Shown: in pieces, positions 53,592 to 63,136 of the stretch
Position numbering within the stretch: the stretch's first letter is position 1
Layout of the letters: every line of letters starts with the position of its first letter
From: Gaertneriomyces semiglobifer
Taxonomy: Eukaryota > Chytridiomycota > Chytridiomycetes > Spizellomycetales > Spizellomycetaceae
Assembly (NCBI GenBank): GCA_025558075.1
Contig: JAHLKF010000031.1
Coordinates: 62,001 to 126,000, forward strand
Length of the DNA stretch: 64,000 nucleotides
Direction of reading: 5' to 3'
Position numbers and translations under genes: made by a program
Notes under the pieces: generated by a model
Database searches by the model: none
Seen by the model: the letters and a program-made list of their open reading frames with translations, nothing else
Told to the model about the DNA's origin: nothing

Positions 53592-56084
53592 ATGGTTTTT
53601 CTCCAGCTCTCTACATCGCTCTACATAAATTCAAAATCCGATTTTTTCCGAAAATTGCCCATAGGAATAAGTAGGCAGAGAAAGCCTCCTGCTCGGCCGT
53701 TCTGGCACCCTCTGCAGCACTTGGAACTACCTGCTCCTGCCAAAAAGCGCAAGTACACCAGGAAAGACACTGCAAACGCGTCCAATTCAAAACCGAAGAA
53801 GAAAGTGGATGATTACATTATCGAGCTCCCGCGTATGGAATTAGAGTGTGCAGACGGCTTCTCTTACCATAAGGCGACACCGGATGAACAACTCCCTGCC
53901 ATGCCCAATCCTCCTCGGTACGACAAGTTTCAGTTATACCATACATACAATCGCCGAGTGCTCGCCTGGTGTAAGCACGTCGGTCTCACCTTTGAAGATT
54001 TCTGGGAGTGGTGCAAGCAAAAGGACGATAGCCCTGATCGAAAATCCAGGTACAGCCGCATATGGAAGGATGCGGATGTCGACAAGTACCCACCCAAGGA
54101 TAACTTTATGAAGGCATCGTTGGCAGTGGTGTACAAGAACATTCAAAAGCATCATCCGGTCAAGCAGATGCTCCAATCATTGAACAAGACATTTGACCTC
54201 GACATCAATCGTCGCTTCCTCCGTGTGGACGATCTGATTTCCCACCAGGATAAACGATGCATCCTCCTTCAACTCCCGACCGGTAGTGGAAAGTCACAGG
54301 CTGTTCTCGAGTTGCTGAAGTGGTACAGTGAGAAGAACCCCAACCATCGCATTCTTTGGTTGACATGTCGTATCACTTTGACCAACGACCAGAGGACACG
54401 TCTCAGAGATACTACGGCACTTCCTTGGATATTTTACTTGGATGCACATGGATCCGCCAAGAAGGAATTGATGAAGAAATCGAATCCTCAGCACTTTGTG
54501 TGCTCCGTCCAGTCTGCATACATGATAAACAAGCCTTATGATCTTGTCATCATGGATGAATCCGAAACACTATTGAGGAGTTTTGAAGGCGAAGCAAAAT
54601 GTCACAAACGTGGTTCAAAGGACCGACGTCTCCTTCACTGGAAAATCTTGGAGACGACCATTACAAACGCCAAACAGACCATCTGGATGGACGCTTTGTT
54701 GACCAATGCCAGTATCCCTCTTGCTCAAGATCTCTGCGGGGAGGTTTTCAAGATAGGTGCTCAACCATACCATGTCCCTCAACGTAACGCGATCCGGGTC
54801 AAGTCAGAGCCAGATTTCTTCAACAAAATCCAGGTAGCCTTGCAGAATGGTGAAAAGCTATTCATTTGTACGGGGAACAAGGGATCCACCACTCCTGACA
54901 GCGAATGCTTCCTATCTGTTGAAGGAATCTACTCGACCATCATGCGTATGTTCCCTAATTGGGAGTATGGGAAACAGATTTTGAGATATTATGCGGATCG
55001 CAAAGATGAAAAAGAAGGATTGCGAGAAGTCTTGTCTGCTTGGGGGCATCCTGATATACGTGTAGTGATTGGGAATTCATCACTCGCTGTGGGAGTCAAC
55101 TATGACCCAACGCCAGAACAACAAAAAGACTACAGGCTCTTTGACAAGGTATTGGTTGTACTTCAGCCGCCAGCTCTATCACCTCGGGACTCTACTCAAG
55201 TTGTGGGATGTGTGAGGAAAACCACAACCAACGAGATCTACTACCTTGCCACTCGCGGTACCACAGGAGCAGATTTCTATCACAATGATGGGCTTGCTGA
55301 TTCACTCTCTCAGCTGTCGCCTGCGTATGCCCACCTGAGGAAGAACATGAGGACAGAAACTTTGGTATCTTCATGCAAAGGATACATGACCATTGTCCGT
55401 GAGATGTTCCTCATGAACAATATTGTCATGGCAAAGGATGACATTGAAGCTATCATTGAAGAGGACGAAGAAGAAAAGGCAAACGAGTTCTGCAATACCG
55501 ACTTGAGTATGTACCGTTGGAAGAACATTGGAGACATTACCGAAGATGAAAAGAAAAAGATTCTTCAACTCGTGGTCTACCAGGATGCAACCATCACACA
55601 AATACTCAAACTATACAAGTACAATTTCTGGGAACGGTTTATACCCATTGAGGAGGACTTGTACGAACTGTACTGGGACAGGTTCAAACCATGTGCTGAT
55701 CAACTACACATGATAGGCATCACCAGACGCAAAGACAAAGATCTCCCTGAAGAACATCAATACAAGATGAAACTTGCAGCTCGACACTTGTGCAAGTTGT
55801 TCCAAGAGAATAATGTGGATATTATGAATCCGGACAAGTTCAAGATTACCAAGAACTTCAAGTGGAGTGTTCAACTGCATGAGATCAAACGTATCTTTGA
55901 CTTTTTATCGCGTCCGCCAACAACTCTTAGGATGGATCTGTTCGCCAAAGTCTTGAATACAGCGTTCGGGACCGAGTTAGTGTACAAAGACTTTCCCAAC
56001 GAAAAGAATCGAAAGTACTACGAATGGAAAACCAAATACTTTCCTTGTGATCCTCACCATATTCGATCTTTGGAAGAACTTTAG
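53592..56084 (+). CDS. SF2 helicase resembling origin-binding proteins
   Basis: 830 residues. A basic, Pro/Lys-rich N-terminus with a nuclear-localisation-like KKRKYTRK (about 51-58). Helicase motifs: I LPTGSGKS (Lys234), Ia ILWLTCRITLTNDQ, II VIMDESETLL (Asp322, DESE rather than DEAD), and VI-like VVGCVRKTTTNEIYY. DE(S/A)E with a long C-terminal domain is the arrangement of the herpesvirus UL9-type origin-binding helicases and relatives. It probably opens the replication origin or remodels ends. The C-terminal third recurs nearly unchanged in element B. Confidence 0.7.
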   Translation: MVFLQLSTSLYINSKSDFFRKLPIGISRQRKPPARPFWHPLQHLELPAPAKKRKYTRKDTANASNSKPKKKVDDYIIELPRMELECADGFSYHKATPDEQLPAMPNPPRYDKFQLYHTYNRRVLAWCKHVGLTFEDFWEWCKQKDDSPDRKSRYSRIWKDADVDKYPPKDNFMKASLAVVYKNIQKHHPVKQMLQSLNKTFDLDINRRFLRVDDLISHQDKRCILLQLPTGSGKSQAVLELLKWYSEKNPNHRILWLTCRITLTNDQRTRLRDTTALPWIFYLDAHGSAKKELMKKSNPQHFVCSVQSAYMINKPYDLVIMDESETLLRSFEGEAKCHKRGSKDRRLLHWKILETTITNAKQTIWMDALLTNASIPLAQDLCGEVFKIGAQPYHVPQRNAIRVKSEPDFFNKIQVALQNGEKLFICTGNKGSTTPDSECFLSVEGIYSTIMRMFPNWEYGKQILRYYADRKDEKEGLREVLSAWGHPDIRVVIGNSSLAVGVNYDPTPEQQKDYRLFDKVLVVLQPPALSPRDSTQVVGCVRKTTTNEIYYLATRGTTGADFYHNDGLADSLSQLSPAYAHLRKNMRTETLVSSCKGYMTIVREMFLMNNIVMAKDDIEAIIEEDEEEKANEFCNTDLSMYRWKNIGDITEDEKKKILQLVVYQDATITQILKLYKYNFWERFIPIEEDLYELYWDRFKPCADQLHMIGITRRKDKDLPEEHQYKMKLAARHLCKLFQENNVDIMNPDKFKITKNFKWSVQLHEIKRIFDFLSRPPTTLRMDLFAKVLNTAFGTELVYKDFPNEKNRKYYEWKTKYFPCDPHHIRSLEEL

Positions 56085-56227
56085 CACTTTTATCCATTGT
56101 TCGATCGATGAAAAAGGTTATTCGATTAAAGGTAAACGTCATATTTTTTTCAAAGCTTGTATATAAAGACAAATATATTTTCGCCTTCAGATTGTTGTCC
56201 ACCTCCATCCGTATCTCATTCTCCAAA

Positions 56228-57244
56228 ATGGACCGCGAAAGTATCAAAGGTATTCTCGAAGCCAATTTGAACGCGACTAGCGTCGAGATCAAGAAGCGCG
56301 CCAAGTACCTTTTAGCTATCCTCAATGAGGGTCTGCTTGACGATCTTTACAATGTGGAGGTGCAGGACTTGGCTAAGCGGTTGTTTGATCGGACGCAAGA
56401 TCCTCGCAAAGGTAGAAATTCAACCATGGAGAATGTCGTCAAGTCTCATCTAGGTTATGTTTGTACGCTGCTTTCTACTGACATTCCTGGATTCAAAGAC
56501 GACGAGGTACGTCAACAGTACGTTCTGAAAATCAGGTCATACCAGGATAGTTTCGCTCCAAAGCATCGCAAGGAGGGAAAGTTCTCCAACAAGGAGAAGG
56601 AGGCGTTGGACAATGCTGAAGTGGATATTGAGACATTTGAGAAACTGTTTGAAACAGTCAAGACACTTACTGAAGACATGCTCCAGATGCTGCAGAACAA
56701 TGTTTCTTTGGACAAAGAACAGTTGTTGAATCTGCAATTGGTTATCATATTGAATCTGCTGTTGAATGAACCAAATGTTCGTTTGAGTCCATATGCAAAG
56801 TTGAAATTTGATGGGAACTGTCTGGATGACAACATTATTGTTTTTGAAGGACATGAGATGGGTAAGATTGTACTGATCTTCAACACTGTCAAAACGGTGG
56901 GTGTCCCAATCATCCTTTCAGTGTCGAATGAACCGTTGAAAAAGATGATGCACGCGTACTTTGATCGCTACCGGAAAGACCACAAGGACCATAGATACTT
57001 GTTCCAGAAGAAGACCAAGCGTCCTTTTTCAGCTGATGAACTTCAAAAAGGAATCAATCAGTTGCTTCGTAAGCACTTTGCAGATGGATTGACTTCAAGG
57101 CTGATCCGTATTATCGAAACCATCACTTCCTATGAAACTGACAAGCAGTTCAGCTACCGCGAGTTGGAGATGATGTCCTTTGCACGCAATCACTCTATCA
57201 AAGAGGGACACTTGTATAATCGTACCAAGCGTAGCAATGTCTAG
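56228..57244 (+). CDS. predicted tyrosine recombinase
   Basis: 338 residues from MDRESIKG; a longer frame begins at 56108 but a TATATAAAG box lies at 56159-56167, inside that extension. The C-terminal half fits tyrosine recombinases: ILNLLLNEPNVRLSPYAKLKF (Arg185, compare PPRRxDY in viral members), FNTVKT (Lys222), YLF...PFSADEL, SRLIR (Arg294), and ARNHSIKEGHLYNR (His322, Tyr330; eight residues apart). It lies next to the right TIR. It could integrate or excise the element or resolve its ends, which is striking because an rve integrase is also present. Copy B differs at only a few residues. Confidence 0.55.
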   Translation: MDRESIKGILEANLNATSVEIKKRAKYLLAILNEGLLDDLYNVEVQDLAKRLFDRTQDPRKGRNSTMENVVKSHLGYVCTLLSTDIPGFKDDEVRQQYVLKIRSYQDSFAPKHRKEGKFSNKEKEALDNAEVDIETFEKLFETVKTLTEDMLQMLQNNVSLDKEQLLNLQLVIILNLLLNEPNVRLSPYAKLKFDGNCLDDNIIVFEGHEMGKIVLIFNTVKTVGVPIILSVSNEPLKKMMHAYFDRYRKDHKDHRYLFQKKTKRPFSADELQKGINQLLRKHFADGLTSRLIRIIETITSYETDKQFSYRELEMMSFARNHSIKEGHLYNRTKRSNV

Positions 57245-57340
57245 TTTCAGTCCTATTGTTTTGTATGTAAAGTTTGTTGTTTCGTCAAGTAATATGAGCT
57301 TTTGTTTTACATGATCTGCTGTCCAATGGCATCCCGCGCG

Positions 57341-58869
57341 AGAACGTTTCCAAAAAGTGGAGAAAACATATCAGTTTCCGCTCGGATATCTATCCAAGTT
57401 TCCTTTGAAAGTATCCCGTCAAGCTTTTTTCTTCTCCCTTTATCTTACTTTTGGAAACTGTTGATTGTATATATGTATCAACAGTTTCCAATTTCCTCAA
57501 AGGGGAGACTGAAAAGCTACTGCGAGGACGAATGGAAACGTTTTGTGACGGTTCATAAAGGATGTAAGGAGGAAATCCAGTGTCGCGACGGGAAGCGCGG
57601 GCAACATGTATATTGAGGAACGGTGACAAAGTTGTCGTCGAGAGGCTACACGGGAAGCGCGTTTGCCTGAAGACTCCAAGGGCTACAAGGGCTACATGAA
57701 TGTTGTATGACGCTTGTAGCCTATGTAGCCTTTTGTACTAGACACTTAACCGAGAAGCTGTAGCCAGGTAGAACGTTTCCAAAAAGTGGGGAAAACATAT
57801 CAGTTTCCTCTCGAGTACTTATCCAAGTTTCTTTCAAGGTATCCCGTCAAGCTTATTGATCTCCTATTTTAAAGATTGGAAACTTGCAGATAGTATATTG
57901 TATCAAAAGTTTCCAATTCTGACAAAATAGGAGATCAAAAACGCTGCCGTGAAGGATGCAGAGATACTGTATGACGGTTTCTTCAACGATTCTTCAATCG
58001 ATGTATTAGAAAATGTCGTGAAGATGTATGAACGACCACATGACGCTCCAATGACGTCCTGTGAGGTCACATGACCGCTTCTATCGGCTTGGTGGTGGCA
58101 GCCAAACGGCTTGGTGGTGGCAACCAAGTGGTGGTAAGTGTTAGGGTTCACTGCCACTGTCACAGTGCACCACAATCTGGTGGTCAGACCACCAGATTGT
58201 GGTGCACTGTGACAACGAAGGTGTCAATGGTCTGGGCGAAAGAAGCAACTGTACGATCAAATGCACCACCCGCGCCGCTCGATAAATGATGGAGAGATAA
58301 ATGGTCAACAAGAAAGAATCGCTCGATAAAAGATGGTGAGTGTTTTAATCGTTACGAGCAGTTAGCGGTTACGCGCTAACTAACGTTTACAGCGATAACC
58401 GTTGGATTTGATTTAGGGGTTAGAGGGTATAAGAATATGTAACGTTTGCTATGATATAAAGTGAATGTATAAAGTGAATATACAACTGTTAAATATATAT
58501 AGGTGCGCGTTTTAAAGGTAACCATTAAGGGTAACCCTAATCATTTAACCGTTATTGTCACAGTGCCACTCGATAAATGATGGAGAGATGAATGGTCAAC
58601 AAGAAAGAACCGCTCGATAAAAGATGGTGAGTGTTTAGTCGTTACGAGCAGTTAACGGTTACGCGCTAACTAACGTTTACAGGGATAACGGTTGGATTTG
58701 ATTTAGGGGTTAGAGGCCATTAGGGCATGTAACGTTTGCTATGATATAAAGTGGATGTATAAAGTGAATGTATAAAGTGAATGTATAACTGTTAAATATA
58801 TATATATGTGCACATTTTAAGGGTAACCATTAAGGGTAACCCTAATCATTTAACCGTTCTTGCCACAGT
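57341..58869. repeat. right terminal inverted repeat of element A
   Basis: Reverse complement of 33232-34760, same length. Contains the same order of parts mirrored: GGAAAC modules (about 57341-57497 and 57772-57925), 55-bp palindrome, two tandem subterminal units. The inner junction AGAACGTTTCC|GCGCGGGATGCC is shared with element B but not with the left end, so the left end lost or differs in the adjoining sequence. Confidence 0.95.
58159..58213. repeat. 55-bp palindrome in right TIR (perfect)
   Basis: Arms of 27 bp around one central base, tips GTCACAGTGCACC / GGTGCACTGTGAC. The left-TIR copy has one mismatch, so this copy is the better-preserved one. Confidence 0.92.
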
Positions 58870-59327
58870 TGTAGAAGGATTATGATCGGACGGTAGGGTT
58901 TCCAAGAGGATTACTCCGCTCCTAATGATCTCCTTTGTTAAGAGCCGGACGTCCACGAGTCCGCCGGCGGTATAATAGATGTGTTATTGCCTGCAGGGCT
59001 AGAGATGAGAGGCGTCGGAGAACTTATAAGACCGCTGAATCTAAGGGAGCAGGATGATCAGTCTCTGGTCTTAGAACTGCCGGATGTCTTACTCGTTCAG
59101 ATGCGACGGGACTTATAGATCTGAGTAGAACTTCTTGTATTCCTCCTAGATCTATGTCTGCCTTCTCTTCGTCGCTTAAGTCCGCGCGGCCCTCTTATAG
59201 GCCCCGCTGACCTAAGTGTCAACAGAAATTACATCACATGACTTAGCTGACTAAGATGACTCTAACCCTGGTACTAGCGCGTCTATATACTTCTACTTAT
59301 TACCAGCGGAAGTTTAAACCCGCTACA
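58870..59327 (-). mobile_element. 458-bp LTR at the right tip of element A (3' LTR of a chromovirus remnant)
   Basis: Reverse of the left LTR (TGTAGCGGG at 59327, CTACA at 58870). Immediately upstream in its own direction lies a purine tract (AGAAGGGGGGA, minus strand, 59328-59338), as expected for the polypurine primer next to a 3' LTR. A chromodomain relic lies further upstream on the same strand. So this copy belongs to a real retroelement, whereas its left partner stands alone. Confidence 0.75.
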
Positions 59328-59338
59328 TCCCCCCTTCT
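59328..59338 (-). other. polypurine tract next to the 3' LTR
   Basis: AGAAGGGGGGA on the minus strand directly abuts the LTR start (TGTAG). Polypurine tracts prime plus-strand DNA synthesis in LTR retroelements. Confidence 0.6.
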
Positions 59339-59370
59339 AAAGAAGCCGAAGGCAGGGGCTGCTAGAGCTC

Positions 59371-60114
59371 CTAGAGCAGGTGTAAGCCTTGCTGGTTAGT
59401 GGGCGGGATAACGGTATCCCAGTTGACGATAAAGAGGACGACCCATCGTTCGCCGATAGAACCGACGAAGTAAATAGCGTCGTCGGCGGCGAGTCCAGTG
59501 CTATGGGGGTCCAAGACTGCAACGGCTGTCAGGGTCCTGTGAACTTTGATGCCGAAGTTCGACCCGATGTGGTGATGGTCGTGGCGCGGGTGCCCCAAGG
59601 GGTAGTTGGCGGCCATAGCGCTGTGAAAGGCGTTAGAGGCGGCAATACACTTACGGGTGGTTACCAACACGTGGTTGGCGAACCGGATCATGTCGGTTGG
59701 CCAAGGAGTGTAGACAAACTGGTTCGGCTGAGCTCCCGTGGTAAGCTGCTGAACCGCGCCTTGTCGGATGGATCCGGCGGAGGGAGCAGGTCGTTGGTGT
59801 TGGCCCGCCTTGCTGACGTCCTTTACCAGTCCCATCCGGGCATTGAGGATGGATGGGGCTTCGTTGTTGGGATTAAGCAACAACAAATGCGGAGCGGTCC
59901 CAATTTCCGCGGGGGTTGGACCGTTGTAGTAAAACTGGAGTCCCGTGGGCGCGTAGTTGAACGGCTGGGCAGCTTGGGGGCCGGCTGTGTTGTGGGCGGC
60001 CTCAAGGGCCCAGGCGGCGATTTGAGCACCCAGATGTTCTTTACCAGCGTCGTCAATAAAGGAGGGACTGAAGGAATCCCAGACCATCTGAGCGGGAGCT
60101 GGTTGAGCAGCCAT
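59371..60114 (-). CDS. 247-residue protein encoded between chromovirus pol and 3' LTR
   Basis: Starts MAAQPAPAQMVWDSF and has a globular composition with Ala, Pro and His; ends GLHLL. An overlapping rightward frame of 246 codons covers the same DNA; this strand is preferred because it has the more protein-like sequence and a TATAAAAG box about 170 bases upstream (about 60280-60287). It does not look like Gag, protease, RT or integrase. Extra ORFs downstream of pol are known in some Ty3/gypsy elements; it might instead be a captured host gene. Confidence 0.45.
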   Translation of the reverse strand: MAAQPAPAQMVWDSFSPSFIDDAGKEHLGAQIAAWALEAAHNTAGPQAAQPFNYAPTGLQFYYNGPTPAEIGTAPHLLLLNPNNEAPSILNARMGLVKDVSKAGQHQRPAPSAGSIRQGAVQQLTTGAQPNQFVYTPWPTDMIRFANHVLVTTRKCIAASNAFHSAMAANYPLGHPRHDHHHIGSNFGIKVHRTLTAVAVLDPHSTGLAADDAIYFVGSIGERWVVLFIVNWDTVIPPTNQQGLHLL

Positions 60115-60860
60115 GGTGGGTGCCTTTGACTGGGGTGTTGAAGGGTACTAGAAGGTTTGACGGAGCGACAGAGAGGTCAAGGAGGTCAAGACGGTCTTGG
60201 GCTGCTTGGCGGTTTGCTAGTGCTGGCGAAGTTGTACGACGATACCAACCTTCCCCAGACAGCGTCAGTGAACCCTCTTTTATAAGCCGGAAGCCTGAAG
60301 GGCCAGCATACGTGTGCTTCTTTCTTCTTCTTCGTTTTGGGAAAGTACTTCCCCTATTGATACTCTGTCTTCAACCTCCTTCCCTCCGACCATCGTGTGT
60401 TTGCCGTTTATTGGGAAGTCGTTCAGATCTTGACAGGTGAAGTGCGTAGGGCCAGTTCACGTCTATAAATAGCTTGTACGTAAGCAAATCTCTGCAGCAT
60501 ACGCGAACGGGTAATTTTGACAGCTGTTGAACGAGCACTGCGCTTTTTTCTAGCTGACAAGCCGTTCCTCGTTGGTGGCGGCTGCCGCTTGCTGATTTTG
60601 GGCACGAGCCTCGGAAAAGACTGATCTGGATGGGTCCTGGTCGGCCTGGATGAGTCCTTTTCTCGGAGACGACTCCTGGGATCGTCGTGTCAGTGTGATT
60701 GCGACGAAGGACTCCCATGTTTTCGTTTCATTTGTAGGGTGGCTTGATTACCCCTAGAACACTCCTGATGCCAATCGAGGCTATCGCGGAGCGGCACAAT
60801 CGATGATGATCGACCGTGTCTATAAGTGGAATAGAAAGGCGGTGTCTGGAACTTGGGGTA
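60115..60860. other. region between the 247-residue gene and the chromodomain relic
   Basis: Contains TATA-like boxes (minus strand about 60280-60287; plus strand TCTATAAATAG near 60462). No coding frame is recognised. It probably represents the promoter/5' region of the 247-residue gene and decayed retroelement DNA. Confidence 0.4.
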
Positions 60861-61054
60861 ACCCCTTCCAGTACTCCTCGATGGCCTCCTTGGAGTTGGT
60901 GAGTTGCGACTCGGGCTCCCATGTGTCCTCCGAGTCGGCCCATCCTTTCCAGCGGACTTTGTATTGCCGCTGTTTCCGTCTTGATCATTTCTCCATCCTC
61001 TACCGAATACTCCGTTATATCCAGTGCTTGCATTCTCCTCTTGATATACTCCAG
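60861..61054 (-). pseudogene. chromodomain relic of a Ty3/gypsy (chromovirus) polyprotein
   Basis: On the minus strand the segment reads EYSVEDGEMIKT, then after a one-base shift QYKVRW, KGWADSEDTWEPESQL and EAIEEYW. That is the chromodomain pattern (Y.VRWKGW...TWEP...L...I.EY) found at the integrase C-terminus of chromoviruses. The frameshift shows it is dead. Everything upstream (rest of pol, gag, 5' LTR) is cut off at 61054 by element B. Confidence 0.7.
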
Positions 61055-61881
61055 CACTGTGACAGTGGCGGTGAACCCTAACACTTACCACCACTTGGTT
61101 GCCACCACCAAGCCATTTGGCTGCCACCACCAAGGCGATAGAAGCGGTCACGTGACCTCACAGGACGTCATTGGAGCGTCCTGTGGTCGTTCATACATCT
61201 TCACGACATCTTCTAATACATCGATTGAAGAATCGTTGAAGAAACCATCATACAGTATCTCTGCATCCTTCACGGCAGCGTTTTTGATCTCCTATTTTGT
61301 CAGAATTGGAAACTGTTGATACAATATACTATCTGCAAGTTTCCATTCTTCAAAATAGGAGATCAATAAGCTTGACGGGATACTTTGAAAGAAACTTGAA
61401 TAAGTACTCGAGAGGAAACTGATATGTTTTCCCCACTTTTTGGAAACGTTCTACCTGGCTACAGCTTCTCGGTTAAGTGTCTAGTACAAAAGGCTACATA
61501 GGCTACAAGCATCATACAACATTCATGTAGCCCTTGTAGCCCTTGGAGTCTTCAGGCAAACCCGCTTCCCGTGTAGCCTCTCGACGACAACTTGTCACCG
61601 TTCCTCAATATACATGTTGCCCGCGCTTCCCGTCGCGACACTGGATTTCCTCCTTACATCCTTTATGAACCGTCACAAAAAGTTTCCATTCGTCCTCGCA
61701 GTAGCTTTTCAGTCTCCCCTTTGAGAAAATTGGAAACTGTTGATACATATATACAATCAACAGTTTCCAAAAGTAAGATAAAGGGAGAAGAAAAAAGCTT
61801 GACGGGATACTTTCAAAGGAAACTGGGATAGATATCCGAGCGGAAACTGATATGTTTTCTCCACTTTTTGGAAACGTTCTC
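61055..61881. repeat. shortened TIR of element B
   Basis: Corresponds to 33934-34760 of the left TIR of A, including both GGAAAC hairpin modules (about 61287-61455 and 61731-61881). The inner junction is like the right end of A (CGCGCGGGATGCC). Confidence 0.9.
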
Positions 61882-61976
61882 GCGCGGGATGCCATTGGAC
61901 AGCAGATCATGTAAAACAAAAGCTCATATTACTTGACGAAACAACAAACTTTACATACAAAACAATAGGACTGAAA

Positions 61977-62993
61977 CTAGACATTGCTACGCTTGGTACG
62001 ATTATACAAGTGTCCCTCTTTGATAGAGTGATTGCGTGCAAAGGACATCATCTCCAACTCGCGGTAGCTGAACTGCTTGTCAGTTTCATAGGAAGTGATG
62101 GTTTCGATAATACGGATCAGCCTTGAAGTCAATCCATCTGCAAAGTGCTTACGAAGCAACTGATTGATTCCTTTTTGAAGTTCATCAGCTGAAAAAGGAC
62201 GCTTGGTCTTCTTCTGGAACAAGTATCTATGGTCCTTGTGGTCTTTCCGGTAGCGATCAAAGTACGTGTGCATCATCTTTTTCAACGGTTCATTCGACAC
62301 TGAAAGGATGATTGGGACACCCACCGTTTTGACAGTGTTGAAGATCAGTACAATCTTACCCATCTCATGTCCTTCAAAAACAATAATGTTGTCATCCAGA
62401 CAGTTCCCAACAAATTTCAACTTTGCATATGGACTCAAACGAACATTTGGTTCATTCAACAGCAGATTCAATATGATAACCAATTGCAGATTCAACAACT
62501 GTTCTTTGTCCAAAGAAACATTGTTCTGCAGCATCTGGAGCATGTCTTCAGTAAGTGTCTTGACTGTTTCAAACAGTTTCTCAAATGTCTCAATATCCAC
62601 TTCAGCATTGTCCAACGCCTCCTTCTCCTTGTTGGAGAACTTTCCCTCCTTGCGATGCTTTGGAGCGAAACTATCCTGGTATGACCTGATTTTCAGAACG
62701 TACTGTTGACGTACCTCGTCGTCTTTGAATCCAGGAATGTCAGCAGAAAGCAGCGTACGAACATAACCTAGATGAGACTTGACGACATTCTCCATGGTTG
62801 AATTTCTACCTTTGCGAGGATCTTGCGTCCGATCAAACAACCGCTTAGCCAAGTCCTGCACCTCCACATTGTAAAGATCGTCAAGCAGACCCTCATTGAG
62901 GATAGCTAAAAGGTACTTGGCGCGCTTCTTGATCTCGACGCTAGTCGCGTTCAAATTGGCTTCGAGAATACCTTTGATACTTTCGCGGTCCAT
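61977..62993 (-). CDS. predicted tyrosine recombinase (element B copy)
   Basis: 338 residues from MDRESIKG (start 62993), intact, ending in the same LYNRTKRSNV region. Compared with the element A copy I see Cys/Arg and Thr/Ala changes near residues 79-84, Asp/Val at about 196 and Ala/Thr at about 243; the candidate catalytic Arg, Lys, His and Tyr are all kept. Both copies being intact argues for recent activity or selection. Confidence 0.55.
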   Translation of the reverse strand: MDRESIKGILEANLNATSVEIKKRAKYLLAILNEGLLDDLYNVEVQDLAKRLFDRTQDPRKGRNSTMENVVKSHLGYVRTLLSADIPGFKDDEVRQQYVLKIRSYQDSFAPKHRKEGKFSNKEKEALDNAEVDIETFEKLFETVKTLTEDMLQMLQNNVSLDKEQLLNLQLVIILNLLLNEPNVRLSPYAKLKFVGNCLDDNIIVFEGHEMGKIVLIFNTVKTVGVPIILSVSNEPLKKMMHTYFDRYRKDHKDHRYLFQKKTKRPFSADELQKGINQLLRKHFADGLTSRLIRIIETITSYETDKQFSYRELEMMSFARNHSIKEGHLYNRTKRSNV

Positions 62994-63136
62994 TTTGAAG
63001 AATGAGATACGGATGGAGGTGGACAACAATCTGAAGGCGAAAATATATTTGTCTTTATATACAAGCTTTGAAAAAAATATGACGTTTACCTTTAATCGAA
63101 TAATCTTTTTCATCGATCGAACAATGGATAAAAGTG

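Larger units (their letters stand above)
33232..58869. mobile_element. element A: integrated Polinton / Polinton-like virus, 25.6 kb, complete-looking
   Basis: Bounded by 1,529-bp inverted repeats (33232-34760 and 57341-58869). Inside are about 17 genes including a packaging ATPase, predicted major and minor capsid proteins, a fibre, a polymerase-helicase fusion, an rve integrase, an SF2 helicase and a predicted tyrosine recombinase. Genes left of about 44.4 kb mostly run leftward; those to the right run rightward. Intron-free, visibly AT-richer than the host genes, with TATTTAAG/TATAAA-like boxes before several starts. The capsid/ATPase set plus rve integrase is the Polinton hallmark; size is at the upper end for that group. 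Only the fibre is interrupted. Confidence 0.85.

Noticed and set aside
59389..60129. 246-codon rightward frame opposite the 247-codon gene
   Set aside because: Shadow of the leftward frame; Gly/Val-rich composition typical of an antisense reading, with no promoter signs.
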